Shown here: positions 34,923 to 43,468 of the stretch, piece by piece
Layout: each line of letters opens with the position of its first letter
How positions within the stretch are numbered: the stretch's first letter is position 1
Origin: Rathayibacter sp. VKM Ac-2804
Lineage (GTDB): Bacteria; Actinomycetota; Actinomycetes; Actinomycetales; Microbacteriaceae
Direction: 5' to 3'
Assembly: GCF_009866655.1 (NCBI RefSeq)
Contig: NZ_CP047420.1
Span: 434,001-498,000 of the forward strand
Length of the DNA stretch: 64,000 nucleotides
Position numbers and translations under genes: made by a program
The notes under the pieces: model-generated
What the model was told of the DNA's origin: nothing
Databases searched by the model: none
The model's input: only the letters and a program-made list of their open reading frames with translations

Positions 34923-36428
34923 ATGATCATCCTCGGAGTGGGGATCACCGTCGTGGTGATCCTCGCCGTCGGCATCGCGGTCGCCCGCAAGATCGACGGC
35001 GACAGCGCCAACTACCTCGTCGCCGGACGCCGCCTCGGCATCCCGCTCGTCGCCGTCAGCCTCACGGCCGCGGCGGTCGACTCGAACGCCACCGTCGGCA
35101 ACACCGACCTCACCTCGCAGTTCGGCTTCTGGGCGGGCGCCTCGCTCGCGATCGGCCTGGCGATCTGCCTCCTGATCACGGGCCTCTTCCTCGCCAAGCC
35201 GATGAACGCGATGAAGCTCTTCACCCTCGCCGACTTCTTCCGGATGCGCTACGACCGCACCACCGAGGTCGTCGCCTCGGTGATCATGGTCTTCTCCTTC
35301 ACGATCCTGCTGGCCGGCAACCTGGTGGCCTGCGGCTTCCTGCTCGAGCGCTTCGCCGGCATCCCGTACGCCTGGGGCGTGATCCTCTCGGTCGCGCTGG
35401 TGCTCAGCTACACGATCGCCGGCGGCCTCTTCTCCGACGCGTACACCGCGGCCATCCAGACCGTGATCACGGTCGTCGCGGCGGTCTCGCTGCTGGTCTG
35501 GGTCGCGCTCGCCTACGGCATCGTCATCCCCGAGGGCATGGGGCCGTTCGACTTCGAGCAGCTCACCGACCCGGCGATGGGCGCCCCCGTCAACTGGGCC
35601 ACCCTCGTCGCCCTCGGCATCGGCGACCTGGTCGCGATCGACTTCATGCAGCGGATCTTCGGCGCCAAGTCGCCCGAGGTCGCCCGCCGCGCCTGCTACG
35701 CCGCCGCCGTCGGCACCGCGGCCATCGGCTCGATCTTCGCGATCGTCGCCCTCAGCGCCACCGCCGTCCTGGGCCTCTCGGCCGCCGACGGCCCGGTGCT
35801 GTTCACGCTGCTCGACGACTACGCGCCGCCGGTCATCGCGATCCTGGTGCTCTCCGGAGTCGTCGCCGCCTCGTTCTCGACGGCGTCCGGCGCGATCCTC
35901 GCCACCTCGGCGATCGTCGTGCGCAACGTGCTCTCGGTCCGCCGCCACTCCGGGACCGGCCCCGACCCGCTGCTGCGCTGGACCCGCGTCGCCATGGTGC
36001 CGATCGTGATCCTGGGCTCGTTCCTCGCGATCCGAGTCAGCCAGACCGGCATCCTGCTGACGCTCGCGTTCGACATCATGCTCGCCTGCCTCGCCGCGCC
36101 GTTCCTGCTCGGCGTGTTCTGGAAGCGCCCCGGAGTCGTCGCCGCGCTCACCGCGGCAGGCGTCGGCCTGGTCGTCCGCCTGGTCTTCCTGGCGCTCACC
36201 CCGACCCTCTACGGCGTGCCGAACGACATCCTCTACGTCCCGAACGACCTGATCGGCGCCGGTTTCGACGGCTACGCCACCCTCGTCGCCGCCGCGATCG
36301 GCTTCGGCACCTTCGTCGTGGTCGGCCTCCTCGCCCCGCGCACCCCGCGCGAGCTCGAGGGCGAGCGCTCCGTCCGCAGCGAGCTCGACCGCGAGCAGCA
36401 GGGAGCCCTCGAGCCCGCGGGAGTCTGA
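34923..36428 (+). CDS. Sodium:solute symporter (SSS family)
   Basis: A 501-residue transporter with about 13 predicted helices. YLVAGRRLGIPLVAVSLTAAAVDSNATVGN is the SSS N-terminal signature region, and LVAIDFMQRIFGAKSPE and GVVAASFSTASGAILA are conserved loops. It probably imports the nitrogen source of the adjacent carboxylase module, because it shares an operator with it; the solute (guanidine, urea or other) is inferred. A 25-bp-arm palindrome follows the stop. Confidence 0.88.
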   Translation: MIILGVGITVVVILAVGIAVARKIDGDSANYLVAGRRLGIPLVAVSLTAAAVDSNATVGNTDLTSQFGFWAGASLAIGLAICLLITGLFLAKPMNAMKLFTLADFFRMRYDRTTEVVASVIMVFSFTILLAGNLVACGFLLERFAGIPYAWGVILSVALVLSYTIAGGLFSDAYTAAIQTVITVVAAVSLLVWVALAYGIVIPEGMGPFDFEQLTDPAMGAPVNWATLVALGIGDLVAIDFMQRIFGAKSPEVARRACYAAAVGTAAIGSIFAIVALSATAVLGLSAADGPVLFTLLDDYAPPVIAILVLSGVVAASFSTASGAILATSAIVVRNVLSVRRHSGTGPDPLLRWTRVAMVPIVILGSFLAIRVSQTGILLTLAFDIMLACLAAPFLLGVFWKRPGVVAALTAAGVGLVVRLVFLALTPTLYGVPNDILYVPNDLIGAGFDGYATLVAAAIGFGTFVVVGLLAPRTPRELEGERSVRSELDREQQGALEPAGV

Positions 36429-36451
36429 CCCCCGCCGCGAGTCCGCCTCCT

Positions 36452-36516
36452 GCCGCGAGATGCCACTTGTGCACGCGACACGCCGTGAAAAGCGTGCACA
36501 AGTGGCATCTCGCGGC
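36452..36516. repeat. Palindrome with perfect 25-bp arms between convergent genes
   Basis: Left arm 36452-36476 and right arm 36492-36516 are perfect reverse complements; the core is GATGCCACTTGTGCACGC and its complement around a 15-nt loop ending GAAAA. It fills the gap between the symporter and cyclase genes. It lacks a U-tract, so it is either an atypical bidirectional terminator or a repeat element. Confidence 0.9.
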
Positions 36517-36523
36517 GGGCGGC

Positions 36524-37159
36524 TCACGGGAGGGGGAGCAGGACCGTCGGGGCGGGGGCGGCCTCGCGGCCCTCGAAGGCCACCGGCTGGCAGACCATCA
36601 GGTAGTCGCCGGGCTCGACCTGCGCGAGGTCCGCGTTCTCGAGGATCACGACGCCGGCGCCGCAGAGGATCACGTGGGTCGGCCACTCCGCGGTGTGCGC
36701 GGGCGCCTCCATCGTCATGTAGTCCAGGCCCGCGAAGAGCACGCCGTGCTCGACCAGCCAGCGGGCCCCGCTCGGCGCGAGGCCGACCCAGGTCTCCGAC
36801 TTCACCGAGCGGGTCAGCGCGTCGGTCGAGTTGCGCGTGCGGAACAGCACGCGCACGGCCCCCTCGGCGCCGGCCGCGACGAGGTCCTCGTCGGTGATCT
36901 CCTCGGCGACGTGCCGCAGGTCGAGCACCCGGACCGGCCCGACCACGCTCTCCAGCGCGATCTCGTCGACGGTCGCGCCGCCCGGCACGAAGTGCGACGG
37001 CGCGTCGACGTGCGTGCCGGTGTGCGCGCCGATCAGCCAGCGCGAGACGTCGGAGGGGTAGCCGTCCACGATCCGCTCGACCATCTCGTACGTCGGCCGC
37101 CGGCCCCAGTGGAGCATCTCGGTGGTGATCGGGATGTTGATCGGGATGGCGCCGGTCAT
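36524..37159 (-). CDS. Cyclase-family (kynurenine-formamidase-like) metal hydrolase
   Basis: A 211-residue protein of the cyclase family (PF04199). GAHTGTHVDAPSHF is the conserved HxGTHxDxPxH metal-binding motif, and GLDYMTMEAPAHTAEWPTH the second half of the site. Relatives hydrolyse N-formylkynurenine, isatin and other cyclic or formyl amides. It is divergent from the lactonase-like gene; its promoter TTCGCA-N17-TATAGT spans the TTGGATCCAA operator. Shared control with the ABC importer operon suggests one pathway. Confidence 0.85.
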   Translation of the reverse strand: MTGAIPINIPITTEMLHWGRRPTYEMVERIVDGYPSDVSRWLIGAHTGTHVDAPSHFVPGGATVDEIALESVVGPVRVLDLRHVAEEITDEDLVAAGAEGAVRVLFRTRNSTDALTRSVKSETWVGLAPSGARWLVEHGVLFAGLDYMTMEAPAHTAEWPTHVILCGAGVVILENADLAQVEPGDYLMVCQPVAFEGREAAPAPTVLLPLP

Positions 37160-37204
37160 GCGAGCCCTCGTCTCATGCGGGAGTGGATCAGTGGATTCAT
37201 TCAC

Positions 37205-37233
37205 GACTATATTGGATCCAATCCGAGTGCGAA
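37205..37233 (-). promoter_or_regulatory. Promoter of the cyclase gene with TTGGATCCAA operator
   Basis: On the minus strand: -35 TTCGCA (37233-37228), 17-bp spacer, -10 TATAGT (37210-37205). The perfect 12-bp palindrome ATTGGATCCAAT (37211-37222) lies in the spacer and just upstream of the lactonase-like gene on the other strand, so one bound regulator could control both genes. Confidence 0.65.
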
Positions 37234-37243
37234 GGGGGACCGC

Positions 37244-38071
37244 ATGATCACCGAGGACTGGCCCGGCGCCCTCGCCGGCGATCGCCCCCACCGCCTCGTG
37301 CCGCTCGTGCTCGGTCACGAGCCGATCGCCGAGTCGATCTCGCTCCGCGGCGGCGACCCGGCCCGCTTCCTCCTCGAGCCGGTCACCGGCGCGGCGATCG
37401 ACCTCGGCGACTCCTGGATCCTGATCGACGGCGGCTTCCACCTCGACCGCGTCCGCGACCCGGCGCAGCGCGCCGCGCACTACGACTACGAGAGCTACAC
37501 CGCCGTCGTCCCGCCCGGCGACGCGCTCGCCGAGGGGATCGCCGCGGCCGGCCTGCGCTGGGAGGACCTCGCCCTCGTCGCCCTCTCGCACCTGCACCTC
37601 GACCACACCGGCGGGCTGCGCCTCGCTCCCGCCGGCACCCCGGTCGCCCTGCAGCGCCGGGAGTGGGAGTGGCTCGGCGAGGGTCTCGGCCGCCGCGAGA
37701 CCGTCGTCCCGGCCGACCTGCTCGAGGCCGACGTGCGGGTGCTGCTCCTCGACGGCGACACCGAGCTGGCCCCCGGCGTCGCCGCGCTCGACACCCGCGG
37801 GCACACCCCGGGCCACCAGTCGTTCCGGATCGACCTCGCCGACCGCTCGATCGTGCTCGCCTGCGACGCCGCCGACCTGCAGCGCAACCTCGACGAGCGC
37901 ACCCCCTGCGGCTGGACGGCCCGCCCGTCGGACGCGGACGCCGCGCAGCGCTCGATCGAGCGGCTCGCGGACCTCGCGGCGCAGCACGGAGTCGATGGCC
38001 GGCCGGTCGAGGTCTGGCCCGGTCACGACCCCGATCAGCCCGCCTGGCGCGACTTCCTCGGCGTTCGCTGA
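37244..38071 (+). CDS. Metallo-beta-lactamase-fold hydrolase, N-acyl homoserine lactonase type
   Basis: A 275-residue MBL-fold protein with [10 protein letters not shown] (HxHxDH dinuclear metal motif), [18 protein letters not shown] and a final PGHD. The arrangement is that of AiiA/AttM-type lactonases, which open lactone rings. ATG follows GAAGGGGG. Joint control with a cyclase and amidohydrolases makes a metabolic lactone or cyclic ester as likely a substrate as a quorum signal. Confidence 0.85.
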   Translation: MITEDWPGALAGDRPHRLVPLVLGHEPIAESISLRGGDPARFLLEPVTGAAIDLGDSWILIDGGFHLDRVRDPAQRAAHYDYESYTAVVPPGDALAEGIAAAGLRWEDLALVALSHLHLDHTGGLRLAPAGTPVALQRREWEWLGEGLGRRETVVPADLLEADVRVLLLDGDTELAPGVAALDTRGHTPGHQSFRIDLADRSIVLACDAADLQRNLDERTPCGWTARPSDADAAQRSIERLADLAAQHGVDGRPVEVWPGHDPDQPAWRDFLGVR

Positions 38072-38078
38072 GACGCTC

Positions 38079-38107
38079 TTGCACGAGCGCTCCCGCCGTT
38101 GTAAATA
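38079..38107 (+). promoter_or_regulatory. Candidate hsp20 promoter
   Basis: TTGCAC (38079-38084), a 17-bp spacer, and an AT-rich TAAATA (38102-38107), the only AT-rich patch in the gap. The spacing fits a sigma-70-type promoter. No clear HspR (HAIR) or CIRCE element is seen. Confidence 0.4.
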
Positions 38108-38165
38108 CTTGTGTGTCACCGGCGAAAGGCCCGGTGGCGACCGATATCCAGCGAGTGAGGAGACC

Positions 38166-38660
38166 ATGATGCTTCTGCAGCAGGACCCGTTCCGCGACCT
38201 CGACCGCTTCAGCCGGCAGGTCTTCGGCACGGCCGCCCGTCCGACCGTGATGCCCCTGGACGCCTGGCGCGAGGGCGACGACTTCGTCGTCGAGCTCGAC
38301 CTGCCCGGCGTCCAGCCCGAGCGGATCGACATCGACGTCGAGCGGAACGTGCTGACCGTGCGCGCCGAGCGCGCCGGCCACCTCCCCGAGGGCGCCGACC
38401 CCGTCGCCGCCGAGCGGCAGTGGGGCGTCTTCAGCCGCCAGCTCGTCCTCGGCGACTCCCTCGACACCGAGAGCGTGCACGCCGACTACACGGCGGGCGT
38501 GCTGACGCTGCGCATCCCCATCGCCGCGAAGGCGAAGCCGCGCCGGATCCGCCTCGCGTCGACCGACGTGGGGGCGAGCGACGTGAGGGTGACCGACGGG
38601 GGGCCGGCCGACGCGGGTGCGAGCCCCGATCCCGGCGCGCAGCGCACGATCGACGCCTGA
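38166..38660 (+). CDS. Hsp20/alpha-crystallin family small heat shock protein
   Basis: A 164-residue cytoplasmic holdase. After a short N-terminus ([13 protein letters not shown]) the alpha-crystallin domain runs from about residue 35 to 125: [34 protein letters not shown], and the conserved [13 protein letters not shown] near the end of the domain. The C-terminal tail is acidic and Ala/Gly/Asp-rich with no clear IxI motif. GTGAGGAG precedes the ATG. It forms a single-gene unit next to the Gls24 stress cluster. Confidence 0.92.
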   Translation: MMLLQQDPFRDLDRFSRQVFGTAARPTVMPLDAWREGDDFVVELDLPGVQPERIDIDVERNVLTVRAERAGHLPEGADPVAAERQWGVFSRQLVLGDSLDTESVHADYTAGVLTLRIPIAAKAKPRRIRLASTDVGASDVRVTDGGPADAGASPDPGAQRTIDA

Positions 38661-38666
38661 CCGGCG

Positions 38667-39107
38667 CTACTCCGCGGCGCGCCCCGAGTCCTCGATCAGC
38701 CGGACCTTCACGTTCACGGCGAGCGGGCCGGTCACCGACGGCTCCGCGTCGAGCAGGCGCCGGAGCCCCTCGCCGACGGCGCGCAGGGTCTCGGGGGCGG
38801 GGAGCGCCGCGGTCGCCGCGATGTGCGCGGTGACGGTGGTGAAGCCGTCCGAGCGGTCGATGTCGACGAGCACGTCCGGCTGCCGCAGGGCGAGCTTCAC
38901 CGCGAGCGCGTCGGCGGCCGCCTCGAGCAGCGGCTGCGCGGGGTAGACCCCGGCGACGCCCTCGGTGTCGCGGATCGCGGCGGTGAGGCGCTGCGAGAGC
39001 GCGGTGTCGTCGTGAGCGGTGTCGTCGAGAGCGGTGCCGTCGAGAGCGGTGCCGTCGAGAGTGCTGTCGTCCGTCCCGGTGCTGTCGGCCGCGGTGCTGT
39101 CGGTCAC
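38667..39107 (-). CDS. Gls24-cluster hypothetical protein
   Basis: A 146-residue protein. Residues 1-40 are a low-complexity Thr/Asp/Ala run made by a repeated GACGGTACCGCTCTCG-like DNA unit. The rest (DTEGVAGVYPAQP, then VDIDRSDGFTTVTAHIAAT and LAVNVKVRL) looks like a short Asp23/Gls24-type fold. It overlaps the upstream Asp23-like gene by 4 nt and is last in the sigma-factor operon. Function unknown, probably envelope stress. Confidence 0.65.
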   Translation of the reverse strand: MTDSTAADSTGTDDSTLDGTALDGTALDDTAHDDTALSQRLTAAIRDTEGVAGVYPAQPLLEAAADALAVKLALRQPDVLVDIDRSDGFTTVTAHIAATAALPAPETLRAVGEGLRRLLDAEPSVTGPLAVNVKVRLIEDSGRAAE

Positions 39108-39757
39108 GGCTGGTCCTCCCTGCTCGGGTACACGTCGTCGACGGTGACGTCGATCGCGCCGACGACGAGCTCGGTGTGCCGCTCGAGGGCGTAGCGGATC
39201 CGCTCGCGCAGGCGGTCCGCGACGGTCGCGACCGGGATCCCGAACTCGAGCGCGAAGGTGACGTCGATGCGGATCACCGCGCCCGGGGTCGCGACGTCGC
39301 CGTCGAGCGTGCAGCGGCCCATGATGACGCCGCCCATCGTGTCGCCCGCGCGCCGGATCATCCCGCGCACCGCCGCCTCGGTCAGGGCGAGCCGCAGGGT
39401 CGGGTCGGGGTGGCGGATCGGCACGTCGCGCCCGGAGCGCACCTCGGAGCGGATCGCGTCGAGCAGCCCGGCGATCCAGACCTCGTCGCGGTCCGGCTCC
39501 GCGTCGGCGCGGCGGCGCAGCGCGCTCGCGGACAGCTCGTTCAGGCGGGTGAGGTTCGCGAGCGCGAGGCGGCAGGCGGCCGAGCCCTCGATGGAGGGGT
39601 CGAGCGGGGTGCGCCCGCGGTCGAGGTACTCCCCGAGCTCCTCCAGCGTGTGGCCGTCGAGGTCGTCGTCGGGCACCGCGCCACCGGGCGCGGAGGTCTC
39701 GGCAGCGCCGTTCTCGGGCGTGCCGTCCTCGGGCACGGCGTCGTCTGCGTCGATCAT
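39104..39757 (-). CDS. Asp23/Gls24-like protein
   Basis: A 217-residue protein. An acidic Gly/Glu-rich N-terminus leads to a helical region (SAACRLALANLTRLNELSAS), then a C-terminal Asp23-like segment (VIRIDVTFALEFGIPVATVA, RIRYALERHT, VDVTVDD-like end). GGAGG is 7 nt before the second ATG, which also overlaps the sigma stop as ATGA, so that ATG is chosen. Its sandwich position between sigma factor and small Gls24 protein suggests a role in signalling or membrane anchoring. Confidence 0.7.
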   Translation of the reverse strand: MIDADDAVPEDGTPENGAAETSAPGGAVPDDDLDGHTLEELGEYLDRGRTPLDPSIEGSAACRLALANLTRLNELSASALRRRADAEPDRDEVWIAGLLDAIRSEVRSGRDVPIRHPDPTLRLALTEAAVRGMIRRAGDTMGGVIMGRCTLDGDVATPGAVIRIDVTFALEFGIPVATVADRLRERIRYALERHTELVVGAIDVTVDDVYPSREDQP

Positions 39758-40392
39758 CGCCATGCCTCCAGTTCGTGGAGCAGGAAGCGGCGGGCTCGGG
39801 CGAGCAGGCCGCGGACCGTCGAGACGGGGAGTTCGAGAGCGTCGGCGATCTCCTGGTAGCTGTAGCCGGCGGTCTCGCGGAGCAGCCAACAGCGTCGCTG
39901 ATCGGGAGGCAATCGGTCCAGTGCTTCCCAGACGGCGTCCAGCTGGAGCCGCGCCTCGACGATCCGCTCGGGTGAGCTCTCGGCGGGCGCGGGCGGATCC
40001 CAGTCGTCGATGTCGTCGTGGCGGCGGCGGACGCGGATCCGGTCGATCGCCTTGTGCGAGACGATCCGCATCAGCCAGTTCCGGATGTGCGCGGGGCTGT
40101 CGAGGTCGCCGAGGCGGCGCCAGCCGGTGAGGAACGCCTCCTGCACCACGTCGTCCGACTCCGCCTCGGAGCCCAGCAGCTTCGCGGCGTAGACCCGCAT
40201 CAGCGCGCCGTGGCGCCGGGCCAGCTGCTCGAAGGCGGCGATGTCGCCGTCCACGGCCCGGGCGGCGAGCGTGGCGTCGGAGGCGCGGAGCAGCGCGTCG
40301 TCGTCGGGCCGGACGTCGTCGGGCCGGATGTCGTCGGGCCGGACGTCGTCGGGCCGGGCCTCGTCGGGCAGCGCCTCCGCCACGATCGCCAC
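39754..40392 (-). CDS. ECF-type RNA polymerase sigma factor of the Gls24 cluster
   Basis: A 212-residue sigma-70 factor with only regions 2 and 4: DGDIAAFEQLARRHGALMRVY, DDVVQEAFLTGWRRLGD, then LDRLPPDQRRCWLLRETAGY and YQEIADALELPVSTVRGLLARAR for the -35-binding helix-turn-helix. The N-terminus holds four near-identical RPDDV/I units coded by a tandem 15-bp repeat (about 40304-40365). No classical zinc anti-sigma gene follows; an Asp23-like gene does. It likely drives the envelope-stress genes nearby. Confidence 0.9.
   Translation of the reverse strand: MAIVAEALPDEARPDDVRPDDIRPDDVRPDDDALLRASDATLAARAVDGDIAAFEQLARRHGALMRVYAAKLLGSEAESDDVVQEAFLTGWRRLGDLDSPAHIRNWLMRIVSHKAIDRIRVRRRHDDIDDWDPPAPAESSPERIVEARLQLDAVWEALDRLPPDQRRCWLLRETAGYSYQEIADALELPVSTVRGLLARARRFLLHELEAWR
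40304..40365. repeat. Tandem 15-bp repeat in the sigma-factor gene
   Basis: Four units of about 15 bp, CGTCGTCGGGCCGGA or close, encode the RPDDV/I repeats near the N-terminus of the sigma factor. The copy number could vary by slippage without breaking the frame. Confidence 0.75.
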
Positions 40393-40618
40393 CTCCCGCC
40401 GTTCCGCCGTCGTTGCGCGCCTGCGCGCGTTCTCGGCAGCCGCTGCTCCGAATGCCTACCAGCCTCCTCCGTCGCCGACGAATCCGCTGGCCGGATTGCG
40501 AGCACGGCCCGGATCCGTGACGTTTCCGGCCGTCGACCCGTCTGTATCTGTAGAGCACCGAGGCGAAGACCGACCCCCGTCCGCCCCTGATCTCCCAGAC
40601 CCCGAGAGAAGCCCGACC

Positions 40619-41659
40619 ATGCACACCTCCCCGTCGCCGACAGCGCCCGCCCAGGCACCCAGCGGCTCCTCCTTCACGATGGGCAGCCCGTTCGCCCCGG
40701 TGAGCGACTCCTCCGTCGGCGCCGAGCGCCGGTTCGAGGCGGCCGGAGCCGACCCCGCCGAGGCGTCCGCCGTCTACGCCGAGGCCTACGGCGGCGGCTC
40801 GTTCCGGGTGCAGCCCGGCGCGCACGCCTTCTCCTTCCGCTACGCCTACCGCGGGAGCGAGCGGGTCACGCTCCGCACCTCCGACTGCGCCGGCGCGCTG
40901 ACCGGCGAGATCGCGCATCTGCGCGAGTACGTCGTCGGCTGGTTCCGCGCCGGCGGCGGCCAGCTCAACCTGCGGCCTTTCACCCGCACCGGAGCCGCGT
41001 CCGCGCCGTTCCTGCTGCCCGCCGAGCGCCAGTTCGGCCTGGCCTACCAGCCGCACCGCCAGAACCTCGTGCACTTCGCGCCCGGCTTCCTCGAGGACGT
41101 CGCGACCGAGTCGCACTCCGGCCCGCGCCAGCCCGTCTCCTTCGACCACGAGGCCGACGCCGACCCGGGCGTCCTCGCCCGCTGGCGCACCGCGGTGACC
41201 GACGCCACGTCCGCGCTCGCGAGCGCCGCGATCGCCCCGCTCGTCCGCTTCACCGCCGAGCTCAACCTGGCCCGCGCGCTGCTGCTGCTCTTCCCGTGGC
41301 GCGCCTGGGACGTCCCCGCCGTCCTGCGCCGCCCCTCCGCCTCGCGCACCCGCGTCGCCCTCGACTTCCTGCAGCACCACGCGCACGAGCCGATCACCCC
41401 GGCCGACGCCGCCCGCGCCGCCGGCCTGCACACTCGGACCCTGCAGCAGGCCACCCAGCGCCACCTCGGCGTCTCGCCGTCCGTCTACCTGCGCGACGTC
41501 CGACTCGACCGCGCCCGCCACGACCTCGTCGAGGGCGACCCCTGCTCGACGACCGTCGCCGCCGTGGCCCGCGAGTGGGGCTTCGGCAACCTCGGCCGCT
41601 TCGCCAGCGCCTACCAGGCCCGCTTCGAGGAGCTGCCGAGCCACACGCTGCGCCGCTGA
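40619..41659 (+). CDS. AraC-family transcriptional regulator
   Basis: A 346-residue regulator. Residues about 40-220 resemble the AraC-binding-like N-terminal domain (FSFRYAYRGSERVTLRTSD); the C-terminus is the double HTH: DAARAAGLHTRTLQQATQRH, then AREWGFGNLGRFASAYQARF. It is divergent from the sigma-factor operon and lies upstream of the Asp23 operon, so it may control one of them; no operator repeat was found. An ATG 60 nt downstream is an alternative start. Confidence 0.88.
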   Translation: MHTSPSPTAPAQAPSGSSFTMGSPFAPVSDSSVGAERRFEAAGADPAEASAVYAEAYGGGSFRVQPGAHAFSFRYAYRGSERVTLRTSDCAGALTGEIAHLREYVVGWFRAGGGQLNLRPFTRTGAASAPFLLPAERQFGLAYQPHRQNLVHFAPGFLEDVATESHSGPRQPVSFDHEADADPGVLARWRTAVTDATSALASAAIAPLVRFTAELNLARALLLLFPWRAWDVPAVLRRPSASRTRVALDFLQHHAHEPITPADAARAAGLHTRTLQQATQRHLGVSPSVYLRDVRLDRARHDLVEGDPCSTTVAAVAREWGFGNLGRFASAYQARFEELPSHTLRR

Positions 41660-41881
41660 GCACGCGGCCCACCGCCTCCTCCCCGAGGCTCGCCGACAGC
41701 TGCCGCGCAACTCCGCGGGCCTGTGGACGGCGGTGGCCGCAGAGCGCGTCGTCGCTCCGCGCTTCCTGCGCACTGGCTGATCCGGCGGGACGATCCCGCA
41801 GCCCCGCACGTCTGATTCATGTGCGACGGATCGTCGTCACCGCGACCGAGTCGCGCATCACCTTCGAACAGGGAGAGCACC

Positions 41882-42316
41882 ATGACCACCGTCACCCCCA
41901 CCACCGTCGCGAACACGGCCAAGCACGGCACCGAGACCTCGACCGGCAAGAACACGATCGCCGACGGCGTCGTCGAGAAGGTCGCCGGCATCGCCGCCCG
42001 CCAGGTCGCCGGCGTCCACGACCTCGGTGGCGGAGCCGCCCGCGCCATCGGCGCCATCCGCAACGCGATCAACGCGCAGGACCGCGGCCAGGGCATCTCC
42101 GTCGAGGTCGGCGAGAAGCAGGTCGCCGCCGACATCACCGTCGTCGCCGAGTACCCCGTCGCGCTGCAGAAGCTCGCCGACAGCATCCGCTCCGCCGTCT
42201 CCGAGGCCATCTCCTCGGTCGTCGGCATGGAGGTCACCGAGGTCAACGTGACCGTCGCCGACGTCTACATCCCCTCGGACGACAAGGACGAGGACACCGA
42301 GAGCCGCGTCAAGTGA
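41882..42316 (+). CDS. Asp23/Gls24 family envelope stress protein
   Basis: A 144-residue protein, the typical stand-alone form. IADGVVEKVAGIAARQVAGV is the family start, followed by VEVGEKQVAADITVVAEYPV and VTEVNVTVADVYIPSDDKDE at the end. In Firmicutes Asp23 coats the inner face of the membrane through an AmaP anchor. RBS AGGGAGAG. It begins a run of four overlapping genes with membrane partners. A hairpin GCGGGA/TCCCGC lies upstream at 41785-41799. Confidence 0.88.
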   Translation: MTTVTPTTVANTAKHGTETSTGKNTIADGVVEKVAGIAARQVAGVHDLGGGAARAIGAIRNAINAQDRGQGISVEVGEKQVAADITVVAEYPVALQKLADSIRSAVSEAISSVVGMEVTEVNVTVADVYIPSDDKDEDTESRVK

Positions 42317-42501
42317 CTCCGTCCCGCCTCGGCCTGATCCTGGGCGCCGTCCTCGCCGTCACCGGCCTGGTCTTCGGCTTCTGGGCTCTCCTCTGGGTCG
42401 CCCTCGCCATGGCCGTCGGCTACGGCGTCGGCCGCGTCGTCGAGGGCAAGCTCGACCTGAGCTCGCTCGCCGACACCCTCCGCGGGCGGCGGTCCTCGTG
42501 A
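42313..42501 (+). CDS. Small integral membrane protein of the Gls24 operon (DUF2273-like)
   Basis: 62 residues with two hydrophobic helices (LGLILGAVLAVTGLVFGFWA and LLWVALAMAVGYGVGRVVEG) and a short basic tail. GTG start in a GTGA overlap with the Asp23 gene. DUF2273-type proteins occupy this place in Gls24 operons and may anchor Asp23; the match is by length, topology and position. Confidence 0.7.
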   Translation: MTPSRLGLILGAVLAVTGLVFGFWALLWVALAMAVGYGVGRVVEGKLDLSSLADTLRGRRSS

Positions 42502-42854
42502 CCGCGGCGGTGATGGCCGACCAGGCCCGCCACGGCCGCACGACGATCACCTCGCGCGCCGTGCGCAGGGTCGTGTCGGCCGTCACCGCGGAGGCGCTCG
42601 ACGTCGACGCGTCGGACGTCTCGGTCGAGCTGGACGACGACGGAGGGAAGCTGCACGTCACCGCGCAGGCCCCCCTGCGCATCCGTCCGCTCGGCGAGAC
42701 GGACCGCCGGTCGTCCGGCACCCTCCTGAGCCGTCTCAGCACGGCCCAGTCCACCATCCGCACCCGCTGCCTCGAGCTGACCGGGTCCACCATCGGGCGC
42801 GTCGACCTCCGGATCACCGGGGCCGACCTGCGCGAGCGAAGGAGAGTCTCGTGA
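42498..42854 (+). CDS. Asp23/Gls24-related protein
   Basis: 118 residues: TTITSRAVRRVVSAVTAEAL, then VSVELDDDGGKLHVTAQAPL and IGRVDLRITG, a beta-alpha-beta pattern like a short Gls24 domain. Overlaps both neighbours by 4 nt. No catalytic motif. Start is GTG; an ATG 15 nt later is possible. Confidence 0.68.
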   Translation: MTAAVMADQARHGRTTITSRAVRRVVSAVTAEALDVDASDVSVELDDDGGKLHVTAQAPLRIRPLGETDRRSSGTLLSRLSTAQSTIRTRCLELTGSTIGRVDLRITGADLRERRRVS

Positions 42855-43468
42855 CGACCCCCGCAGCCTCAGGGAGCCGCTCGACGGGTTCACCGTCGGT
42901 GTCCGCTACCTATCGACGGCTCGTCCGGCGCGAGATCACCTCGTCCCGCTCCACCTCGGCGATCGTCCTGGCGGTCCTGCTCGTCCTCGTCTTCGCGTGG
43001 CTGGGCACGGAGGCGGTGCTCGCCGCCCTCGGGCAGCCCGCGCTGCTCGTCGCCCCGCAGGACGGAGCGGCCGCGGTGCTCGGCGCCGCGAGCGCTCCCG
43101 TCCCGCTGATCGTGGCCGGCGGAGCGGTCGCCGCGCTGATCGGGCTCGTCCTGATCGTCGTGTCCTTCTCCCCGGGTCGTCGCGGCCGCCGCCGCGCCGG
43201 CGCCGATCGCACGGCGGCCGTCATCGACGACCGCGTGATCGCGCAGAGCCTCGCCCGCACCGCCGCCTACGCCGGCGACGTCGACCCCGACCAGGTGTCG
43301 GTGTCGATCGGCGGACGCACCGCCGGCGTCACCGTCGGCCGCACCTCCGGGCGCAGCCTCGACGTCGACAGCATCCGCGCGGCGGTCGACGCCGAGCTCG
43401 CCGGCTACGACATCAGCCCGACGCTCACGGCCCGCGTGCGCCTGTCCGAGAAGGGGACGGTCCGATGA
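42851..43468 (+). CDS. DUF6286-type membrane protein
   Basis: 205 residues. Two helices (SAIVLAVLLVLVFAWLGTEA and PVPLIVAGGAVAALIGLVLI) with a basic arginine loop, then a cytoplasmic domain (DPDQVSVSIGGRTAGVTVGR, AGYDISPTLTARVRLSEKG). This layout and gene neighbourhood match the DUF6286 family of actinobacterial Gls24 operons. Function unknown; probably a membrane partner of the Asp23 proteins. Confidence 0.72.
   Translation: MTTPAASGSRSTGSPSVSATYRRLVRREITSSRSTSAIVLAVLLVLVFAWLGTEAVLAALGQPALLVAPQDGAAAVLGAASAPVPLIVAGGAVAALIGLVLIVVSFSPGRRGRRRAGADRTAAVIDDRVIAQSLARTAAYAGDVDPDQVSVSIGGRTAGVTVGRTSGRSLDVDSIRAAVDAELAGYDISPTLTARVRLSEKGTVR

Noticed and set aside
37244..38071. Firm assignment of the MBL-fold protein as a quorum-quenching AHL lactonase
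   Set aside because: The motif only defines the fold and metal site; gene context points at least as much to a catabolic lactonase.
38072..38165. HspR HAIR element or CIRCE before hsp20
   Set aside because: The CTTGCACGAG segment lacks the inverted partner; only a sigma-70-like promoter is supportable.
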